A stretch of DNA of 64,000 bases from Mangrovimonas sp. YM274 (lineage in GTDB: Bacteria; Bacteroidota; Bacteroidia; Flavobacteriales; Flavobacteriaceae), in assembly GCF_030908385.1 (NCBI RefSeq), contig NZ_CP133091.1:3715501-3779500 (forward strand), written 5' to 3'. Every line of letters begins with the position of its first letter. Positions within the stretch are counted from its first letter, which is position 1. The notes beneath the pieces were generated by a model, which was not told the DNA's origin, made no database searches, and worked only from the letters and a program-made list of their open reading frames with translations. Positions 62,033-64,000 of this stretch are shown one piece after another. The position numbers were made by a program, and so were the translations under genes.

Positions 62033-63070
62033 CTACAGGTTTTCGTTGAACAAATTCAACTTTTTCAACCAAGCAGTCTTGCGTTCCAACAAGAAAATAT
62101 CAATGAACAAAAAGAAAATCCCAAAGCCCAAAAACCATTGGAACTGATCCTTGAAATCGGCAAATTCCTTGGCTTCAAACTCTGTTTTATCCATCTTGTT
62201 CAAAATCTCTCTAATGGTTTCAACAACCGTAGCTGTATTGCTCCCGTTAATATATTCTCCGTTGGCTTCCTCTGCAATACTCTTTAAAGTTTCCTCTTGC
62301 AATTTGGTAATAACCGTTTCACCCTTGCTATCCTTTTTATAGTTAAGGACTACCCCATTTTTCTTAATGGGAATAGGACCTCCTTTGGTATCTCCCACTC
62401 CAATAGTAAAAATGCGAATACCTTCTTTGTTTGCTTCTTCTGCAACACTTGTGGACATTTCGCTGTGATCTTCCCCGTCTGAAATGATGACCAATACCCT
62501 ATTGGTTTGTTCTTCATCATCAAAATAGGTTTTGGCCAATTCAATGGCTTCATCAATGGCCGTTCCCTGGGAGGACAACATGTCCGTATTCATATTTTGA
62601 AGGAACATTTTGGCCGAAGCATAGTCTGTGGTAATTGGCAATTGCGGAAAGGCTTTCCCTGCATAAGCAATAATCCCTACACGGTCGCTGGCTAAATTAT
62701 TGATAATTTGTGTTACCAACTGCTTAGCTTTTTCCAAACGGTTAGGCGCAATATCCTCGGCCAACATACTTTTGGACACATCTACCGCAAACACCACATC
62801 AACCCCTTCTCGTTTTACAGTTTCCAGCTTGGTCCCTATTTTAGGATTTACCAAGGCCAAGGCCAAACAAGCAAAGGCTAAACACAATACCACAATTTTC
62901 AGTATGGATTTAAATAGGGACTGATTGGGACTCAAGCGCTGCAACAATTCCTTATTGGCAAACTTCTTTTGGGCTCTGTATTTCCAAACCTGGAGCATCA
63001 AAAAGAGCAGGATAATTATTGGAATGACCAACAATCCCCAGAACCATACTTTTTCATCTAATTGATACAT
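62033..63070 (-). CDS. batB: VWA-domain protein BatB
   Basis: A 345-residue membrane protein with one or two helices at the N terminus, a von Willebrand factor A domain (about 85-290) with MIDAS motif DVSKSM (about 96-101), and a C-terminal helix (FLGFGIFFLFIDIFLLE). VWA domains bind metal and partner proteins. It pairs with BatA encoded next to it. Confidence 0.92.
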   Translation of the reverse strand: MYQLDEKVWFWGLLVIPIIILLFLMLQVWKYRAQKKFANKELLQRLSPNQSLFKSILKIVVLCLAFACLALALVNPKIGTKLETVKREGVDVVFAVDVSKSMLAEDIAPNRLEKAKQLVTQIINNLASDRVGIIAYAGKAFPQLPITTDYASAKMFLQNMNTDMLSSQGTAIDEAIELAKTYFDDEEQTNRVLVIISDGEDHSEMSTSVAEEANKEGIRIFTIGVGDTKGGPIPIKKNGVVLNYKKDSKGETVITKLQEETLKSIAEEANGEYINGSNTATVVETIREILNKMDKTEFEAKEFADFKDQFQWFLGFGIFFLFIDIFLLERKTAWLKKLNLFNENL

Positions 63071-63120
63071 ATTCTATTGTTATTGACAATCAGCATTAGG
63101 ATTGTCCATTTTAAATCTTA

Positions 63121-64000
63121 TTATACAAAACTTCTAAACACGGTAGACCGCAACAATACTTCCACGAGTAGCAATATACTAGCCAATAGCACCAATGGAC
63201 GAAATTTCTCTTCATAATTATAGAATTTGAATTCCTCAATTTCCGTCTTCTCCAGTTTATTGATTTCTGCGTAAATTTCTTCCAACTTTTTATTGTTGGT
63301 TGCTCTAAAGTACTTTCCTCCTGTGACCTCCGCGATTTCCTTGAGCAGAGCTTCGTCTATTTCTACCTGCACGCGGCCATATTGGAACTTTCCATTCGGC
63401 ATAATGGCAATTGGTGATAAGGCCATTCCGTTTGTTCCCAAACCAATGGTATACACTTTAATACCGTATTCCAATGCCAGTTCACTTGCAATCTTAGGAT
63501 CGATAAACCCTGAATTGTTAACCCCATCGGTTAACAAAATGATGATTTTACTTTTAGCTTTACTGTCTTTTAACCGGTTTACAGAAGTCGCCAATCCCAT
63601 ACCAATAGCCGTACCACCTTCAATGATGGTGTTGTATTTTATATCGTCCAAAGAGCGCAATACAATGGCCTTATCACTGGTGATTGGTGTTTTTGTGTAG
63701 CTTTCTCCAGCATACTCTACCAAACCAATTCTATCGTTGGGACGCCCCTTAATAAACTCTGCCGCCACATCCTTTAGGGCCTCCAAACGGTTAGGCTGCA
63801 AATCTTTTGCCAACATACTGGCCGAGACATCTATGGCCATAACAATGTCAATCCCTCTCGTGGTTTTGGTTTTAGTAGAAACATCCACAGTTCTAGGTCT
63901 GGCTAGAGCTGTAATAAGTAATCCCAAAGCCAAAAGCCTTAAAACAAATAATAAATGCTTCAATGTTGGCAACCAAGTATTGGTTAGTTTAAAACCTTTT
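63121..64000 (-). CDS. batA: VWA-domain protein BatA, N-terminal part outside the window
   Basis: The frame reaches the right edge of the window: the last visible bases read KGFKLTNTWLPTLKHLLF, so the start lies outside. About 293 residues are seen. The VWA domain carries DVSASM (MIDAS) and a C-terminal helix (PLVLLASILLLVEVLLRST). A TTG at about 63972 could look like a start but it is internal to the conserved N-terminal part. The upstream moxR and related genes would be expected beyond the window. Confidence 0.92.
   Translation of the reverse strand, partial: KGFKLTNTWLPTLKHLLFVLRLLALGLLITALARPRTVDVSTKTKTTRGIDIVMAIDVSASMLAKDLQPNRLEALKDVAAEFIKGRPNDRIGLVEYAGESYTKTPITSDKAIVLRSLDDIKYNTIIEGGTAIGMGLATSVNRLKDSKAKSKIIILLTDGVNNSGFIDPKIASELALEYGIKVYTIGLGTNGMALSPIAIMPNGKFQYGRVQVEIDEALLKEIAEVTGGKYFRATNNKKLEEIYAEINKLEKTEIEEFKFYNYEEKFRPLVLLASILLLVEVLLRSTVFRSFV

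Noticed and set aside
63970-63972. TTG as the start of batA
   Set aside because: The same frame continues to the window edge with conserved BatA-type residues (TNTWLPTLKH), so the true start lies outside.

Overview
This window is chromosomal DNA from a member of the Flavobacteriaceae (phylum Bacteroidota), probably marine. The evidence is low GC, promoters of the Bacteroidota type (TTG, 17-22 bases, TAnnTTTG) before many genes, two secreted proteases with C-terminal type IX secretion sorting domains, several TTG starts, and family-level resemblance of nearly every protein to flavobacterial homologues. It is gene-dense. I see no rRNA, CRISPR array, insertion sequence, prophage or integrase, and one tRNA (Leu, CAA).

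Left part (1-33,000): mostly housekeeping. In order: a truncated secreted protein, a P1B-type metal ATPase, tRNA-Leu, PRPP synthetase, ribosomal protein L25 and peptidyl-tRNA hydrolase. Then come two divergent secreted metalloproteases (M12B-like with a P domain; M43 pappalysin-like), riboflavin kinase/FAD synthase with an overlapping HTTM membrane protein, and seryl-tRNA synthetase. These are followed by a TPR protein, a DUF4286 protein, RsmA, MgtE, a hydroxyacid dehydrogenase and three small genes (DUF1801, VOC, TM2). A minus-strand group holds a GNAT enzyme, aspartate kinase and a fused two-domain acyltransferase resembling OlsF/GlsF. Fructose-bisphosphatase, a TerB protein, Mfd, an EamA exporter, a TlpA-like lipoprotein/periplasmic protein and a Kbp/LysM protein complete this part.

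Middle (33,000-44,400): a gap with signs of an unannotated minus-strand RNA, gpsA, and a complete RND efflux operon (GbsR/MarR regulator, adaptor, pump, outer-membrane channel, TetR regulator). A clear palindrome lies in the promoter of the first gene. pheS, a small conserved protein and CvpA follow.

Heme/iron and redox locus (44,361-52,254): a TonB-dependent receptor and a HmuY-like lipoprotein on the plus strand face a tight minus-strand operon. That operon encodes a DUF6607 protein, a secreted ankyrin-repeat protein, a DUF2271 protein and a PepSY membrane reductase fused to a full NADPH-flavodoxin reductase. The DUF2271 protein carries DAITGAT, a good match to the site where ApbE attaches FMN. 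The locus therefore reads as heme capture coupled to an electron path from the cytosol to the periplasm. This is the most interesting unit of the window.

Right part (52,300-64,000): two SulP transporter plus beta-carbonic anhydrase pairs with a universal stress protein and a small secreted protein, most simply a bicarbonate uptake and hydration module. Next is the Bat operon (BatA-BatE) of aerotolerance-type von Willebrand and TPR proteins, cut by the window end inside BatA.
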